From NCBI GenBank assembly GCA_016720835.1, contig JADKJW010000024.1, positions 1-56,896 of the forward strand: 56,896 nucleotides of DNA, given 5' to 3'. The notes under the pieces were generated by a model, which ran no database searches, was not told the DNA's origin, and saw only the letters and a list, made by a program, of their open reading frames with translations. The position numbers and the translations under genes were made by a program. Numbering within the stretch: position 1 is the stretch's first letter; every line of letters starts with the position of its first letter. Of this stretch, positions 36,912 to 45,290 are shown one piece after another. This DNA is from Ignavibacteria bacterium (GTDB lineage Bacteria > Bacteroidota > Ignavibacteria > SZUA-365).

Positions 36912-39151
36912 GTGTCGCGGTATGCGCCGTCCGCGCCCGGATCGCCGAACGTCACATCGACGAGGCGGCTGCCGCCGGCCGGAATCATGAACGGAACTGT
37001 CGCCGCGTGGGAGAAGGGCGTTGCGCCGGTGAAGCGCGCATCGACGACAACGGCGTCGACGCTGCCATGATTGCTGATGCGTACGGCGAGCGTGGCCGGC
37101 AGTTGCGTCGGCTGCAGGGTGCCGAAGTCCACCGGGAGCGCGGTCAATCCCAGCGAATCCTTCGCGCCCCGCAGCGGGATGCTCAGCGCGGAGGTCACGG
37201 ATGAGTTGCTGACGAAGAGGAGCACGCCGCTTTTCTCTCCCGTGGAAAGGGGGAAGAAGCGAACCAGAACCGCCAGCTCTCCGCGCGGCGCGATGCGCGC
37301 CGGGAGCGGGACGGCAGACGCGAGCGAGAATGACGCGTCGCCCGACACCTGCACGCCGGTCACGAGCAGTTCGCCTCCACCGGTGTTTCGCACGACGATC
37401 AGGCTGTCCCGGAAGGCGTCGGGGCAACGCTGCGTTGCGAAGCGGATGCTGTCCGGCCCCGCGATGATCGGCCGGGAAAAACGCTCCCCGAAAATCGGGA
37501 TCTCCGTCGCGCCGCAGGTGGGCGTATACTGCAACGACATGCGCCGCGCGAAGGTGCCGTCCGTCCCGGGATCCTCAAAGACGACCTGTACCTGCACCGA
37601 GTCGCCGGGCTGCACCGTCAGCGGCAGAGCGCTCGCAAACGTGTACGGCAACGGAATGTTGAAGGTGGCCGCGTCGAGACGGATCTCGGCGTGCCCGGTA
37701 TTCACCAGCCACACGGAACGAGACACGGGAAAGTCCGCGGGGATCACGCTGCCGAAGGCGATCGGCGCCGTCGTCAGGCCCGGACGATCCGCGGTCGCGA
37801 ACACCTGCACGACAAACTGCGGCTCGTTGACGGCATTGCTCCACAGCGTCATCGCCGTGCTCTTGAACCCCCAGCCGGAAGGCGTGAAGCGTACCGATAT
37901 GGTATCGGACATGCCGGTCGGAATATCGCGCGGCAGGCGTGTCGGCACAGAGAAGTCCGGGCTACCGCCCAGGGTGATCGCCGAGATGCTGAGCGTGTAG
38001 GCGCCGGTGTTCGAAATGACGACGGCGCTGTCCTTCGGCGCGAGCGTGCACAGGCGGTCGGAGAAACGGAGGGTGGACGGTCCCGCGATCTTCGGCGCGG
38101 AGATGCGCGTGCCCGCGACGAGGACTTTCAGAATCTGGCACATCGGCGAGTGATGGATCGTCAGCGTATCGGAATAGTACCCATCGCTGCCCGGATCGTC
38201 GAAACGCACCGTGAGATCCGCGGACTGGCTCGGTTGCAGCACGAGAGGCAGGCCGCCGATGACGGCGAAGGGCGGAAACGCGCCGAAGGTCAGCGAGTCC
38301 ACCGTGATCTCCACCGTGCCCGCGTTGCGTATGGTGAGGAGGCGCGTCGCGGGGAAGAGATCCGGCGTCAGGCTCCCGTAGTAGATGGACAGCGCGACGA
38401 GCACGGCGGCGTCCTTGATGCCTTCGAGCGGCACCTTCAGCAGCGGCGCATTGACGGCCGTGCTGCTGACGTTGAGCGTGGCGTACTTGCGGCCTGCCGA
38501 TTTCGGATTGAAGCGCAGCCCGACGGCGACGGCGCCGCCCGCGGGGATGGAGAAGGGGAAGGAGAGAGGGGGCGTGACGGTGAAGTTCGAATCGTTCGAG
38601 AGCGTGATGTTCGTCACGACCAGCGTGTTTACGCCCGGGTTGGTCAGGAGTACGGTGGTGTCCTTCGGACCGGGATCGCAGATGCCGAGCGACATCTCGA
38701 CCAGCGCGGGTCCCTCGATGCTGGTGCGGAACACTTTCTTTCCGCGCAGCAGCGCCGTGACGGGCGACCCCGTGGGCGCGACCGTGAAGCGCATCGTGTC
38801 CGTGAACTGCTGCTGGATGCCGGGATCGCTGAAGCGCACGACGATCGGGGACGACGCGCCGGGCGCAATCGTGACGGGCAGTCCGGACTGCACGCGGAAC
38901 GGCGATCCGGGCGGCACCGTCGCCGCGCTCACCGTCACGGTGGAGGGACCGCTGTTCGTGAGGGTGAGGATGCGGTCCTTCGGAAATTCGATGTCGGTGA
39001 CGACGCCGAAATCGATGTTCGATGCGCTGACTTGCGCGTCCGCAGCCGCAGCGCCGAGCAGCAGGAGAAGAAGGGCGGACAGCAGCGATGCGCGCCGCGG
39101 ACGGAAGCGCTGCGGGACCCCCGCCACATGCGTCATCGCTGCGCTGCGCAT
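36902..39151 (-). CDS. Choice-of-anchor-D (ASH/Hydin-type) repeat protein, N-terminal fragment
   Basis: A 749-codon piece. A signal peptide (RASLLSALLLLLLGAAAADA) begins after about 20 residues; the start may be ATG 39151 or ATG 39136. The rest is a string of roughly 100-residue ASH/SPD-2/Hydin-type Ig domains, recognisable from repeated phrases: IDFGVV, LTNSGPSTVTV, APGASSPIVVRFSDPG, then FDDPGSDG, FEDPGTDG and FGDPGADG in successive copies. Alternate domains pair as FTV-type and CxxxPKDS-type, giving a superrepeat near 210 residues. The ORF ends at YRDTSA because one base is missing near 36912; YRDTLRLTSV is the expected reading. The whole protein would be about 1,200 aa and T9SS-exported. 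Start is 28 bp after the beta-barrel gene, so it probably shares that transcript. Confidence 0.82.
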   Translation of the reverse strand: MRSAAMTHVAGVPQRFRPRRASLLSALLLLLLGAAAADAQVSASNIDFGVVTDIEFPKDRILTLTNSGPSTVTVSAATVPPGSPFRVQSGLPVTIAPGASSPIVVRFSDPGIQQQFTDTMRFTVAPTGSPVTALLRGKKVFRTSIEGPALVEMSLGICDPGPKDTTVLLTNPGVNTLVVTNITLSNDSNFTVTPPLSFPFSIPAGGAVAVGLRFNPKSAGRKYATLNVSSTAVNAPLLKVPLEGIKDAAVLVALSIYYGSLTPDLFPATRLLTIRNAGTVEITVDSLTFGAFPPFAVIGGLPLVLQPSQSADLTVRFDDPGSDGYYSDTLTIHHSPMCQILKVLVAGTRISAPKIAGPSTLRFSDRLCTLAPKDSAVVISNTGAYTLSISAITLGGSPDFSVPTRLPRDIPTGMSDTISVRFTPSGWGFKSTAMTLWSNAVNEPQFVVQVFATADRPGLTTAPIAFGSVIPADFPVSRSVWLVNTGHAEIRLDAATFNIPLPYTFASALPLTVQPGDSVQVQVVFEDPGTDGTFARRMSLQYTPTCGATEIPIFGERFSRPIIAGPDSIRFATQRCPDAFRDSLIVVRNTGGGELLVTGVQVSGDASFSLASAVPLPARIAPRGELAVLVRFFPLSTGEKSGVLLFVSNSSVTSALSIPLRGAKDSLGLTALPVDFGTLQPTQLPATLAVRISNHGSVDAVVVDARFTGATPFSHAATVPFMIPAGGSRLVDVTFGDPGADGAYRDTSA

Positions 39152-39179
39152 CCGTCTTGTGTCGCGGTGTCGCGCCGGA

Positions 39180-39983
39180 TCAAATGCTGAAGAGATACGC
39201 GACGCCGATCTGCAGCGACGGGAGGCGGAAGTTGTCGTCGAGATGCGGGAGCAGACGCGTCGTGGTCGTTCTGGTCTGTCCGTTGCCGAGGTCGGTGATG
39301 ATGTCCTCGCCCTTGGCCGACGCGGTCATCGTGTTGAACGGATAGCTCGCGGTGACGGTGATGTGCAGGCTGCCGGACGGCGTTTCGACCAGCGACCAGT
39401 CGCCCGCGATGCGGCCTTCGATCAACAGGGAGCGCTCGCTGGATGGCGGGGAGATATCCTTGCGGAAAATGTACTTCTCGTCCGTGCCGAACGGGAATTC
39501 CGCGTAATAAAACGCGTCGATGGAGTTGGTGATCTTCGCCGTCAGCGGGATGCCGAAGGACAACCCGACGCAGAAATTCGAATAGCGGAGCATCGGCGCG
39601 ATCGCGAGGTAATTGAAACTTCCCTCCGTCGTCAACGTGGCCTGGTTCGTGAAGTCGTAGTCCCGGTCGACGCCGGCGCCGGAGGTGATGTCCACCCTCG
39701 TGTTCTTGTCGCTGAAGCCGAGTGTGTAATACCCGATGCTCGTCATCACGGAGATGTTCCTGCCGATGGGAATATCCGCCGCGACGCCGATGAGGCTGCC
39801 GAAGGTGGTGGCGCGTTCCGGGCCGGAAACATGGTAATCGGCGATGTTCTTCGTCGCGTTGATCGAGACGAGCGGGCCGATCTGGATTTTCGGAACAGCG
39901 CTGCTGTATCGGCCGTCGTCCTGAGCCACTGCGGATCCGCTTGCCAGAATTGCCGCCAGAAGAAACGCGAGGATGGATTTCAT
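39180..39983 (-). CDS. Outer-membrane beta-barrel protein (hypothetical)
   Basis: A 267-residue protein, starting at ATG 39983 where the signal peptide MKSILAFLLAAILASGSAVA begins; 18 extra codons of open frame upstream lack a signal. The mature part has alternating hydrophobic strands, glycine/aromatic girdle residues and ends VGVAYLFSI-like (QIGVAYLFSI, with a terminal hydrophobic/aromatic pattern), typical of BamA-inserted barrels of the PorT or OmpW size class. No catalytic motif is visible. It sits 141 bp after hoxH and 28 bp before the choice-of-anchor-D gene on the same strand. Its function is unknown; the barrel call rests on strand pattern and length. Confidence 0.72.
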   Translation of the reverse strand: MKSILAFLLAAILASGSAVAQDDGRYSSAVPKIQIGPLVSINATKNIADYHVSGPERATTFGSLIGVAADIPIGRNISVMTSIGYYTLGFSDKNTRVDITSGAGVDRDYDFTNQATLTTEGSFNYLAIAPMLRYSNFCVGLSFGIPLTAKITNSIDAFYYAEFPFGTDEKYIFRKDISPPSSERSLLIEGRIAGDWSLVETPSGSLHITVTASYPFNTMTASAKGEDIITDLGNGQTRTTTTRLLPHLDDNFRLPSLQIGVAYLFSI

Positions 39984-40124
39984 GGGAGCACCTGTATGGT
40001 GGACGAGAATGGTGGCCGGGGGGTGATAGCACGGCAATATACGCAGACGGCGCGGAAAATCCGTCTGCCGGATTCGCGCGGTGACCGCCGCGTGTTCGCG
40101 CGCGGGCGTGGTGGCGCGGCGTGC

Positions 40125-41570
40125 CTAGCGTCGCTTCGTGCGGAGCGGGGTGCCGTCCGGCCCGATGTACTGCACCTGCATCGGCATCCTGCCGATGGCA
40201 TGCGTGGAGCAGGAGAGGCAGGGGTCGAAGCAGCGGATGCCGGCTTCGATGCGGTTGAGGATGCCCTCGGTGATTTCCGTCTCGGGATCGCTGATGTAAT
40301 GCATTGCGATCTGACGGATCGCGCGGTTCATCGAGAGGTTGTTCTGTCCTGTGGCGATCACCATGTCCACGTGCTTGATCACGCCGTCGCGTCCCACGGT
40401 GTAGTTGTGGAACAGCGTCCCGCGCGGCGCCTCGCACGCGCCGACGCCGTGCGGCTTGTTCGAGAAGGCCCGCGCGCGGTAATCCTCCTGGTTCACGGTG
40501 TCCGGATCGGTCAGCAGTTCCTCCATGCGCTCGAGCGCGAAGAGCACTTCCAGCATGCGCGCGTAGTGGTAGTAGAAGGAGTTCAGCACCACGTTGCGCG
40601 TGCCCGCCATCTGCTTGAAGACCAGGAGCTCCTTGTCCGATTTCGGCGACCCGGTGTGCGAACACACGTTGAGGCGCGCCAGCGGTCCGACACGGTAATT
40701 GCCCTGCGGATACCCGAGCGGCTCGTAGTAGGGGAATTTCAGGTACGACCAGTCCTCCACCTTCTCGGAGATGTAGTCGTTGTACTTCTTCGGATCGAGC
40801 ATGTCGGCAACGATGTTGCCGCCGCTGTCCACGACGCGCAGGAAGCCGTCGTAGTATTCGAGCGCGCCCTCGGCCGTCACGTGGCCCATGAACAGGGAGG
40901 GGAAGTTGCCGAACACGTCCAGCTTGCCGTGATTGGTTTCGATGAAGGCCTTGATGTACTCGAGACCCATGCTGGTGATGTCGTACGCCTCGGGCAGCCC
41001 GGCCAGGATCTTGTCGCGGGTTTCCACGCTCAGGGGCGCGCGCACGCCGCCCGGTACCGCGTACACGGGGTGGATCTTGCGCCCGCCGAGATCCTCGATC
41101 ACCTCCTGCCCGAATTTGCGGAGGCGGATGCCCTTGCGCGCGAATTCCGGATGCGCTTCGGCCAGACCGAAGATGTTGCGCTTCTCGGGCGCGGCGTCGA
41201 AGCCGAGCAGGAGGTCCGGCGCGGAAAGGTGGAAGAAGCTCAGCGCATGCGACTGCACCCACTGCGCGAGGTTCAGGACGCGCCGCAGGTTCTCGGCCGT
41301 CTTCGGAATCTCCACCGCCAGAATGTCGTCGCCGGCCTTCGCGGAGGTCAGCAGGTGGCTTACCGGACAGATACCGCAGATGCGCGAGGTGATGCCGGGC
41401 ATTTCCCACACCAGCCGCCCCTCGCAGAATTTCTCGAAGCCGCGGAACTCGGTGATGTGGATGCGGGCGTCTTCCACCGCGCCCTGATCGTTGAAATGGA
41501 TCGTGATCTTCGCGTGCCCCTCGATGCGCGTGACCGGATCGATCGTGATCTGTCGCGTCGGCTTAGCCAT
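40125..41570 (-). CDS. hoxH: NAD-linked bidirectional [NiFe] hydrogenase large subunit HoxH
   Basis: A 481-residue catalytic subunit. The two Cys pairs that hold the Ni-Fe(CN)2CO centre are present: RICGICPVSH (Cys65, Cys68) and DPCLSCSTH (Cys451, Cys454). DPVTRIEGHAK at the N-terminus is the conserved large-subunit signature. After His457 a 24-residue tail (AIGRMPMQVQ...) remains, which the maturation protease removes; a candidate protease is encoded at 33041-33490. The enzyme reversibly oxidises H2 with electrons passing through HoxY and HoxU to the HoxEF diaphorase and NAD(P)+. It overlaps the hoxY stop by 8 bp. Gene order hoxEFUYH and the lack of membrane segments fit group 3d cytosolic hydrogenases. 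No HypA-F genes are in the window. Confidence 0.95.
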   Translation of the reverse strand: MAKPTRQITIDPVTRIEGHAKITIHFNDQGAVEDARIHITEFRGFEKFCEGRLVWEMPGITSRICGICPVSHLLTSAKAGDDILAVEIPKTAENLRRVLNLAQWVQSHALSFFHLSAPDLLLGFDAAPEKRNIFGLAEAHPEFARKGIRLRKFGQEVIEDLGGRKIHPVYAVPGGVRAPLSVETRDKILAGLPEAYDITSMGLEYIKAFIETNHGKLDVFGNFPSLFMGHVTAEGALEYYDGFLRVVDSGGNIVADMLDPKKYNDYISEKVEDWSYLKFPYYEPLGYPQGNYRVGPLARLNVCSHTGSPKSDKELLVFKQMAGTRNVVLNSFYYHYARMLEVLFALERMEELLTDPDTVNQEDYRARAFSNKPHGVGACEAPRGTLFHNYTVGRDGVIKHVDMVIATGQNNLSMNRAIRQIAMHYISDPETEITEGILNRIEAGIRCFDPCLSCSTHAIGRMPMQVQYIGPDGTPLRTKRR

Positions 41571-42096
41571 ACTTCAACTGCTCCTCTGTCAGGATGGGAA
41601 TGCGCCCCTCCAGCAATTCGGTGATCACGTGCCAGATCAGGTCGGCATGCGGGGGACAGCCGGGCAGAAACGCGTCCACCGTCACGACCTTGTTGATGGG
41701 CAAAACGGTCTCTTCGAGAACGGGCAGGGGACTGTAGATGCTCCGCCCGAGTTCCTTGCCGATATCGCCGTAGATCTGCTTGAGCATCTCGTCGCGGTCG
41801 ATGCCGTTGCGCATCGCGGTCACGTTGCCGTTCACCGCGCAGTCGCCGAAGGCGATCAGGATGCGCGTGTTCGCGCGGATGGTCTCGAGCAGTTCGCGGT
41901 TGTCGCTGTTGGCGACCGCGCCCTCCACGAGGGCCACGTCCACGTTTTCCGGGTAGCGCTTCACGTCCATCACCGGACTGAACACCACCTCCGCGCGTCC
42001 GTGCAGATCGATGAGCCGTTCGTCGAGATCGAGGAACGACATGTGGCAGCCCGAGCAGCCGCCGAGCCAGGCCGTCGCCAGCCTTATTTTATCCAT
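41563..42096 (-). CDS. hoxY: NAD-linked [NiFe] hydrogenase small subunit HoxY
   Basis: A 177-residue small subunit, without the Tat leader and without the C-terminal two-cluster domain of membrane-bound uptake hydrogenases, as expected for group 3d. The four Cys of the proximal [4Fe-4S] cluster are visible: Cys14 and Cys17 (GGCSGCHMSFLDLDE), Cys86 (FGDCAVNG) and Cys147 (PGCPPHAD). It passes electrons between the HoxH active site and HoxU. ATG 42096 lies inside the end of hoxU (13-bp overlap), and its stop overlaps the hoxH start, so translation is probably coupled. Confidence 0.94.
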   Translation of the reverse strand: MDKIRLATAWLGGCSGCHMSFLDLDERLIDLHGRAEVVFSPVMDVKRYPENVDVALVEGAVANSDNRELLETIRANTRILIAFGDCAVNGNVTAMRNGIDRDEMLKQIYGDIGKELGRSIYSPLPVLEETVLPINKVVTVDAFLPGCPPHADLIWHVITELLEGRIPILTEEQLKYG

Positions 42097-42803
42097 TGTT
42101 TTTTCTCTCTCGCATTGACGATGTATTCGAGGAAGTCGCTGTTCTTGCTCATCTCGCCGACGGCCTTGCCCTTGTCGAACAGCGCTCCGGTCGGGCAGAC
42201 GAGCACGCATTTGCCGCAGGAGGTGCAGGACCCCGACCCGCCCCAGTCGCCCGCGAGGTCGGTGACGACGAAGGTGCCGATGCCGCGCCCCGCGACGTCC
42301 CAGGTATGCGCGCCCTCGATCTCGTCGCACACGCGCACGCAGCGGGTGCAGAGCACGCAGCGGTTGTGATCGAGCACGAAACGCTCGTGCGTGGCGTCCA
42401 CCTTTTTCGTCGGGTACACGTAGTCGAAGCGCACCGAGTCCATCCCCACTTCGTAGCCGAGGTTTTGCAGCTCGCAATGCCCGTTCGCGACGCAGACGGA
42501 GCAGATGTGGTTGCCTTCGGCGAAGAGCATCTCCACGATCATGCGCCGGTATTTCTGCAGGCGGGCGGACTTGGACTGCACCACCATGTTCTCCTCGACG
42601 CGCGTGGTGCAGGCGGGCTGCAGCTTGTTCTGTCCCTGGATCTCGACGAGGCAGAGGCGGCAGGCGCCCACCGCGTCGAGCCCCTGCAGATTGCAGAGCG
42701 TCGGGATATGCAGGTCGTTTTCCATGGCCGCGTCGAGAATCGTCGCCGAGGAAGGCGCGCTCACGATCTCGCCGTCAATGGTCAGAGTCTTGATTTCATC
42801 CAT
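42084..42803 (-). CDS. hoxU: Hydrogenase diaphorase subunit HoxU (NuoG N-terminal-like)
   Basis: A 239-residue iron-sulfur protein from ATG 42803; a GTG at 42830 would add nine residues but the family usually starts just before the ferredoxin fold. Cys37, 48, 51 and 65 fit the N-terminal [2Fe-2S] cluster. His99/Cys101, Cys104, Cys110 fit the His-Cys [4Fe-4S] cluster (FAEGNHICSVC). Two ferredoxin-type CxxCxxCxxxC motifs at 149-159 and 193-203 hold two further [4Fe-4S] clusters. It is the electron wire between the hydrogenase dimer HoxYH and the NADH-active HoxEF part. It follows hoxF with a 27-bp gap and overlaps hoxY. Confidence 0.94.
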   Translation of the reverse strand: MDEIKTLTIDGEIVSAPSSATILDAAMENDLHIPTLCNLQGLDAVGACRLCLVEIQGQNKLQPACTTRVEENMVVQSKSARLQKYRRMIVEMLFAEGNHICSVCVANGHCELQNLGYEVGMDSVRFDYVYPTKKVDATHERFVLDHNRCVLCTRCVRVCDEIEGAHTWDVAGRGIGTFVVTDLAGDWGGSGSCTSCGKCVLVCPTGALFDKGKAVGEMSKNSDFLEYIVNAREKKQWIK

Positions 42804-42830
42804 GGCGTTGCTCCGTGCCTGCGTCGGCAC

Positions 42831-44594
42831 TCATGTGGATTTCTTTTTCGAACCGCCGTTCTTCTTTCCCGCGGGCGCTTCCGCTGCGGGAACAGTCTCC
42901 GCTGCGGAAACAGCGGGGACGGCAGGGACGGCGGCCGCAACGGGCGCGGGTTCGTCGAGGGCAGGCATTTCGCACACCCCCGCGTTGCATTCGTGCTTCA
43001 GGATGTGCTCGTCGTATTCCCTGCGGAAGAAGTGCAGCGTGCTCACGACGGGATTCGGAGCGGTCTGTCCGAGACCGCAGAGGCTCGTGTCCTTCACCAT
43101 GTCGCAGAGTTCCTCGAGGGTGTGGAGGTCCTGCACGGTGGCGGCGCCGGTGGTCATCCGGTCGAGGATCTTGAAGAGCTGCACGGTGCCCACGCGGCAG
43201 GGGATGCACTTGCCGCAGCTCTCATCCATGCAGAATTCCATGAAGAAGCGGGCGAGATCCACCATGCAGGAGGTCTTGTCCACCACGATCAGTCCGCCTG
43301 ATCCCATGATGGAACCGACCTGCGCGAGGGATTCGTAGTCCACCGGGATGTCGAGGTGCTGCATGGGGATGTAGCCGCCCGAGGGACCGCCGGTCTGCGC
43401 GGCCTTGAACTCGCCGCCATCGGGGATGCCGCCGCCGATGTCGAAGATGATTTCGCGCAGCGGCATGCCCATGGGCACTTCGATGAGGCCGGTGTTGGCG
43501 ATGCGTCCGGCGAGCGCGAACACCTTGGTGCCCTTGCTCTTCTCGGTGCCGATGCCCGCGAACCACTTGCCGCCGTTCAGGATGATGGGCGGGATGTTGG
43601 CGAAGGTCTCCACGTTGTTGAGCAGCGTGGGCATGCCCCAGAGGCCGGACTGCGACGGGTACGGCGGGCGCGGGCGCGGCTGTCCGCGCCGTCCTTCGAT
43701 GGACGCCATGAGCGCGGTTTCCTCGCCGCACACGAAGGCGCCCGCGCCGATGCGCAGGTCGACGCGGAAGTTGAAATCGGAGTCGAAGATCCTGTTCCCC
43801 AGCATCTGCGTGCGCTCGGCCTGCTTGATGGCCTTCTTCAGGCGCTCGATGGCCAGCGGGTACTCGCCGCGCACGTACACGTAGCCCTGCGTCGCGCCCA
43901 CGGCGTAGCCGGCGATGGCCATGCCCTCGAGGATCGCGTGCGGGTTGCCCTCGATCATGGCGCGGTCCATGAACGCGCCGGGGTCGCCCTCGTCGGCGTT
44001 GCACACCACGTACTTCTGCGTGGATTTCACCTTGCGCACGATGCTCCACTTCAGTCCCGTCGGGTAGCCCGCGCCGCCCCGGCCGCGCAGGCCGCTGCTG
44101 CGCACTTCGAGGATGACGCCGTCCTGCGTGTAGTAGGTGATGGCCTTCGCGAGCGCCTCGTACCCGCCGTGCGCGATGTAGTCGTCGATCGATTCCGGAT
44201 CGATGCGTCCCATGTTCTTCAGCGCGATCTGCTGCTGCTTCGCGAAGAAGGGCGCGTCGGCGGGGTAGGCGAGTTCCGTCAGGACGCGTTTGCCGACGAT
44301 GTGCTCGTCGACGATACGCTCCACGTCCTCGCGCTGCACCTTCACGTACAGCGTCTCGGAGGGGAAGAGACGCACCAGTGGTCCCGCGCCGCAGAGGCCG
44401 ATGCAGCCGGTGCTGATGATGCGCACGTCCGCGCTGATGTTGCGGGCGGCGCAGGCCTTCTCGAACAGTTCCTTCAGCGCCAGGCCTCCCGTGGAGAAAC
44501 AGCCGCCGGAGCAGCACACGTGGATTTCGGCGGAGAAGCCTTCGAGCTGCTTGCGGAAATTCTGCCCGATCTCGTAGAGTTCGTCTATGGTCAT
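42831..44594 (-). CDS. hoxF: Hydrogenase diaphorase subunit HoxF (NADH- and FMN-binding)
   Basis: A 587-residue NuoF-like subunit. The N-terminal 90 residues form a thioredoxin-like [2Fe-2S] domain with Cys27/28, Cys32, Cys64 and Cys68. GRGGAGYPTG at 171-180 is the FMN/NADH-binding glycine motif, followed by CNADEGDPGAFMDR and GEETALMASIEG. Cys460, Cys463, Cys466 (ESCGKCIPCR) and Cys506 ligate the [4Fe-4S] cluster. It oxidises or reduces NAD(H). The extra 40 residues at the C-terminus are Ala/Pro-rich and end in a lysine-rich GKKNGGSKKK tail, not a standard part of the family. The start overlaps the hoxE stop as ATGA, and the operon order E-F-U-Y-H is canonical. Confidence 0.95.
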   Translation of the reverse strand: MTIDELYEIGQNFRKQLEGFSAEIHVCCSGGCFSTGGLALKELFEKACAARNISADVRIISTGCIGLCGAGPLVRLFPSETLYVKVQREDVERIVDEHIVGKRVLTELAYPADAPFFAKQQQIALKNMGRIDPESIDDYIAHGGYEALAKAITYYTQDGVILEVRSSGLRGRGGAGYPTGLKWSIVRKVKSTQKYVVCNADEGDPGAFMDRAMIEGNPHAILEGMAIAGYAVGATQGYVYVRGEYPLAIERLKKAIKQAERTQMLGNRIFDSDFNFRVDLRIGAGAFVCGEETALMASIEGRRGQPRPRPPYPSQSGLWGMPTLLNNVETFANIPPIILNGGKWFAGIGTEKSKGTKVFALAGRIANTGLIEVPMGMPLREIIFDIGGGIPDGGEFKAAQTGGPSGGYIPMQHLDIPVDYESLAQVGSIMGSGGLIVVDKTSCMVDLARFFMEFCMDESCGKCIPCRVGTVQLFKILDRMTTGAATVQDLHTLEELCDMVKDTSLCGLGQTAPNPVVSTLHFFRREYDEHILKHECNAGVCEMPALDEPAPVAAAVPAVPAVSAAETVPAAEAPAGKKNGGSKKKST

Positions 44595-45109
44595 GATGCA
44601 GCCTCCAGCCAGGTCTGTAAGCGGGACGTGATGCCCTCCGGGGTCACGACAGGCGCGACTTCATTGTCGTACACCACCACCGGCGCGATGCCGCAGGAGC
44701 CGACGCAGCGCGCGGATTGGATGGATACCTTTCCGTCCGCCGTGGTCTCGCCCGCCTTGCATTTGCATTGGTGTTCGGCCGCGGCGAGCAGTTCGCCCGC
44801 GCCCTTCACGTAGCAGGCCGTGCCCATGCACACCGTCACCGTGTGCTCGCCCTTGGGTTTGAGCGAGAAGAAGTGATAGAAGGTGGCCACGCCGTACACC
44901 TTGCTCGGCGGGAGCTTCAAGCTCTTGGAGATGTACGTGAGCAGATCCTGCGACAGGAAGCCGAACAATTCCTGCGCCGTGTGCAGGACCTCGATCAGCG
45001 CGTCGCCGCGGAACTGGTGTTTCGCCAGCGCCCTGTCGAGGTACTTGAAGCGGTTGTCGACCGCCTTCGGCTCGGCCTTTTTCGCCGTTTCGATTTCAGT
45101 GTTGGACAT
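44591..45109 (-). CDS. hoxE: Hydrogenase diaphorase subunit HoxE (NuoE-like)
   Basis: A 172-residue thioredoxin-like [2Fe-2S] subunit. Ligands are Cys94 and Cys99 (CMGTACYVKG) and Cys135 and Cys139 (CVGSCGIAP), the NuoE/HoxE spacing. LPPSKVYGVATFYHFF is the conserved helical region before the cluster. It is thought to link the diaphorase to its electron partners. First gene of the operon; a candidate promoter with an overlapping 16-bp palindrome lies about 45-75 bp upstream. The stop overlaps hoxF by ATGA, so the two are coupled. Confidence 0.94.
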   Translation of the reverse strand: MSNTEIETAKKAEPKAVDNRFKYLDRALAKHQFRGDALIEVLHTAQELFGFLSQDLLTYISKSLKLPPSKVYGVATFYHFFSLKPKGEHTVTVCMGTACYVKGAGELLAAAEHQCKCKAGETTADGKVSIQSARCVGSCGIAPVVVYDNEVAPVVTPEGITSRLQTWLEAAS

Positions 45110-45152
45110 GTGCGCAGCCGCAAATGGCGGAGATTTCGAGGGAAACTATTAA

Positions 45153-45168
45153 CGAGAAATATTTCTCG
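45153..45168. promoter_or_regulatory. Perfect 16-bp palindrome, candidate operator of hox
   Basis: CGAGAAAT followed directly by ATTTCTCG, a perfect inverted repeat without spacer, in the 5' region of hoxE and overlapping the predicted -10. Such symmetric sites usually bind a dimeric regulator. It does not fit the Fnr, Rex or Fur consensus as I recall them, so the regulator is not named. Confidence 0.45.
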
Positions 45169-45184
45169 ATTCTATTCCCATCAA
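45156..45184 (-). promoter_or_regulatory. Candidate promoter of the hox operon
   Basis: On the minus strand TTGATG (45179-45184) is followed after 17 bp by TATTTC (45156-45161), about 47 bp before the hoxE ATG. It is a moderate match to a -35/-10 pair. The -10 element lies inside the palindrome at 45153-45168. Confidence 0.4.
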
Positions 45185-45290
45185 AATATCACAGCGGCGT
45201 GGAAAACGCAAGCGACGCATTTGCCAATTTCCACGCCCATATAATCATCGGTCATCGTGAATAATATCGCGAATATCGGGGCGCGGAGGG

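Noticed and set aside
39133..44813. Long ORFs on either strand overlapping hox genes (for example 39133-41409 minus, 42096-43301 plus, 43356-44813 plus)
   Set aside because: Out-of-frame or antisense to genes with full motif support.
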